DNA of 33,211 bases, from assembly GCA_947629175.1 (NCBI GenBank), contig CANRCT010000034.1, forward strand, positions 1-33,211, in the 5' to 3' direction. The stretch's first letter is position 1. Every line of letters begins with the position of its first letter. Shown piece by piece: positions 31,901-33,211 of this stretch. The stretch is from an uncultured Muribaculaceae bacterium. Its GTDB lineage: Bacteria; Bacteroidota; Bacteroidia; Bacteroidales; Muribaculaceae. The notes beneath the pieces are model-generated. The model was not told where the DNA came from. It made no database searches and saw only the letters and a list, made by a program, of their open reading frames with translations. The position numbers and the translations under genes were made by a program.

Positions 31901-33211
31901 GGTTGTTCTCGGGTTCGACGACACCAACAAGTACATGTATCTCCGCGATGCAGATTCCGACGGATACCTCATTGCCTACAGCGAGAAAGGCTGGAACTAC
32001 ACAGACTATCGATTTGTACATTGCAGCTTCCATGACGGCACTACCACAAAAAGCCTTTACTACAATCCGCGTATCGGCGACCAGATCACGGAGATGACCT
32101 TCACTCCCAAAGACGAGTCAGGCGTAATGATTGCTGACGTATCGGGACTGGAGGGCAAATATGATCCCGGAACGAACATTTACACCGTAGACTATCAGTG
32201 GGGTTATATCAAAGGACATTCTTACGGACAATACGACAAGCGCGACGATCCAGACGGAACTATCTGGGGAGATCTAGAATGGGGCTACCCGATGTATAAG
32301 AACCACATGGATCGCTTGAGCGCACCGCTGAACAAGGCGGTCTGCTACGACGCCTCGCATCCGGCCGACGCAGCCAAACTCACTTTCGACGACGCCAACA
32401 TAGCCGACTATGTAAATGTCCAGAACGTTAAGCTGACAGCCACAGAGGACGCCGACCCGGTATTCTCTACTGACGGACTCGGCACCGATCTTACCATCGA
32501 CTGGAGCATGCTTCCGGCAGAAATCTCTGCAGCCGCTCTTGCCGATGATCCCGCCTCTGATCCGGAGCCGGCCCTTAAAGATGTCAAGGCCGAGATCATA
32601 CAGGCCTACAACGACGCCAAGACCGAGGGCAAGGATATCTACTTCAACCTCTCGGGCTACATCTTCAAGACCGCCGACGCGCAGGGCTACGAGCTCCGAA
32701 TCAAGGACTACTCCATGACCGAAGCCGCTCCCCTGCCGCAGGTGAAAGTCACCGTCGCCGGCAAGGATATCGAGGCCACGCCGGCCGAGGACGATGAGAG
32801 CAAACTGACAGCTTCATTCCTCAAGACTGCTTCCATTAGCAGCCCCGACGCCGAAGCGGAGGATGCCGACTACGAGATACTTATGAGCGTCAACGGCGGC
32901 GAGTTCGAAGCCTACGATGCCGATAAGCTCGCAGGACTCGACACAAAGACTACTGTCGCTTTCAAGTGCCCCGTACGCCCCGGCTATCTCGCTGGCGAGC
33001 GCGTAACCACACTGACGCTCGACAAGGAGTCCGACAACGTCAACACTCTCGCCGAAATGGCCCAGGGTACCAACGCCAAGGATCTCTACCACTTCCGCAA
33101 GCACCTCAAGGTGATAGCCGCCGACGGCGAGGGAACCGTCATGGCTGCTGACGCTGCCGGACGCATCGCCCTCATCGCAGGCGCTCCCGCCGCCAGCGAG
33201 GCCGGCAAGTA
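28983..33211 (+). CDS. Large exported multidomain protein, 3' end outside the window
   Basis: An uninterrupted frame of 1409 codons runs from the ATG at 28983 to the window edge with no stop, so the gene is partial. A signal peptide is clear ('MKKLLLTLLGAAALCGLS' then 'PHPASAQ'). The body is Thr/Ser/Asn-rich with many beta-type segments, few Cys and no obvious catalytic motif. Around residues 942-1010 a segment beginning 'YNSIAEVKKELKEK' and continuing 'FKVTGNMVVLGFDDTNKYMYLRD' resembles OB-fold-like modules found in Bacteroidetes surface proteins. No cell-surface sorting domain is visible because the C-terminus is missing. The 5' three quarters after the signal peptide are AT-richer, and the last quarter (from about 32320) is GC-rich like the host genes. 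Function unknown. An in-frame ATG at 28881 is a less likely start. Confidence 0.85.
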   Translation, partial: MKKLLLTLLGAAALCGLSPHPASAQDHSLISRTYTTATAKFTDGLVSMGKRVNGAMEGATNTADYTLSNSELQTPTTMPTGQAAHGWGQFQVKSTTTDDEPLIVDFDFTNCSTTPKNDNPAWYQNTAYINTSIYAYTGAKIKLSFNGKKRIKAIQLQTNIYGNNISKAFTDYKKNIKCIKDFNTDTEDDRFTLNSVSIDNTGITVKYESSLLYGDDPSLTLDFINASKYYYLQIRQIIITFYDNSDGWIPAKDTNLTYGMNYATPIYYQNGESIDTWTEATGSQLIELDESVVKVKLGQAVTTYQAPTTRAAGQHTVIIDPIKRIVGTTPNVKFFTQLDTEFKKDDQTLYKVEYLHNNLPSNGYARHVNNLNTTLPSAAIIYSTSGSSKVYSSSPNILSGVLMADGLTPDNATYTVNASASIINDPWSANNANSNQKNGKQMCTGYDGIRLYFTHSTDAGEVQSPFGPQVTMPTTAVLNPTTEIYNIMADLDLPVTLANDIYPDAKIYYIISQEPVGNANFDKSKASAVEDGKVHIDQSCYIALRTYATVDGKDAFSGVLSYQFNRVSAVNITDPKQLLDKSKEKELVRLDFPLQILASGYMTSSPKELSIYTRDTLGTSVRLVTRLNESIVSMSSTGKESRLFPGAAFKGVSTQTIASWPFCPVGGVVGELQFDDQDRPVIVLKDEEHDIDNFQYCYAGASITPTDAMKQNSGTFVRNTFTGNRRDKLSADDYGKYAYVIATYNKTDKTFTPVGATEILSARTTTATGFLNCYPTSTYSAPTTSSLTNDVEYALTGIVEYDAEEQEYYIMPRAINPMPARPKVTTESLSGSTQVIDSQENEDGTAGSAIIKLVSKLKLNFTNATSGYYLYFYLNPSTNSLTTKGVQKATGNATFNLSSSSFDENKQIVFTVNIQNCNETSAPIYISDPYIFTVTDVVSTAPVYNSIAEVKKELKEKSSDDLKDKYFKVTGNMVVLGFDDTNKYMYLRDADSDGYLIAYSEKGWNYTDYRFVHCSFHDGTTTKSLYYNPRIGDQITEMTFTPKDESGVMIADVSGLEGKYDPGTNIYTVDYQWGYIKGHSYGQYDKRDDPDGTIWGDLEWGYPMYKNHMDRLSAPLNKAVCYDASHPADAAKLTFDDANIADYVNVQNVKLTATEDADPVFSTDGLGTDLTIDWSMLPAEISAAALADDPASDPEPALKDVKAEIIQAYNDAKTEGKDIYFNLSGYIFKTADAQGYELRIKDYSMTEAAPLPQVKVTVAGKDIEATPAEDDESKLTASFLKTASISSPDAEAEDADYEILMSVNGGEFEAYDADKLAGLDTKTTVAFKCPVRPGYLAGERVTTLTLDKESDNVNTLAEMAQGTNAKDLYHFRKHLKVIAADGEGTVMAADAAGRIALIAGAPAASEAGK

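Overview
The window reads as a chromosomal segment from a gut-type Bacteroidales bacterium. A Muribaculaceae-like member fits best, but rank below order is inference. The signs are promoters of the Bacteroidetes -7 type (TAnnTTTG), a nanT/nanL/AGE-type nanE sialic-acid cluster of the kind known from Bacteroides fragilis, Bacteroidetes-type MutS2, FadL-family and M48-like proteins, and large secreted proteins of unknown function. Most genes are GC-rich. The AlbA/schlafen-type gene and the middle of the last gene are visibly AT-richer.

Layout. (1) 1-5000: a DIP1984-family gene (+), mutS2 (-) and an AlbA_2/HATPase/wHTH regulator (-) with a 12-bp in-frame minisatellite. (2) 5000-12300: a possible gene remnant, an HdeD-like membrane protein, a Trp/Tyr/Gly/Pro-rich exported protein, a FadL-type outer-membrane protein, then a tight trio of catalytically dead M48-like protein, PLP aminotransferase and LolC/E-type permease. 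(3) 12300-12650: a broken REP-associated tyrosine transposase (RAYT) whose remains sit beside two inverted copies of a 25-bp palindrome. A third, sequence-divergent copy of the same layout lies near 28685. (4) 12700-19311: a compact his operon, hisG-hisD-hisC::hisB-hisH-hisA-hisF-hisIE, mostly joined by ATGA overlaps. HisC is fused in frame to the IGPD half of HisB, and the histidinol-phosphate phosphatase domain is absent. (5) 19320-26568: a small lipoprotein and, on the minus strand, a sialic-acid operon running MFS transporter -> neuraminate lyase -> AGE epimerase -> a 1038-residue exported protein joining an SGNH esterase, a second sialate-O-acetylesterase-type domain and a NanM-type kelch mutarotase. 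(6) 26800-28600: iron-dependent alcohol dehydrogenase and recR, convergent. (7) 28983-end: one uninterrupted reading frame of at least 1409 codons encoding a large exported protein. It has no stop inside the window and runs off the right edge.

How the parts work together. The his operon covers every histidine step visible here except histidinol-phosphate hydrolysis, which must come from elsewhere if the pathway is complete. The nan cluster would strip O-acetyl groups, convert the sialic-acid anomer outside the cytoplasm, import the sugar, cleave it to ManNAc and pyruvate, and epimerise ManNAc to GlcNAc. No sialidase, outer-membrane transporter pair or sugar kinase is present in this stretch.

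The observations I rate highest are the HisC::IGPD fusion without phosphatase, the three-domain esterase/esterase/mutarotase protein, the RAYT remnant with its covarying palindromes, the pseudo-M48 protein, and the unclosed giant gene with its C10 tract and inverted repeat upstream.
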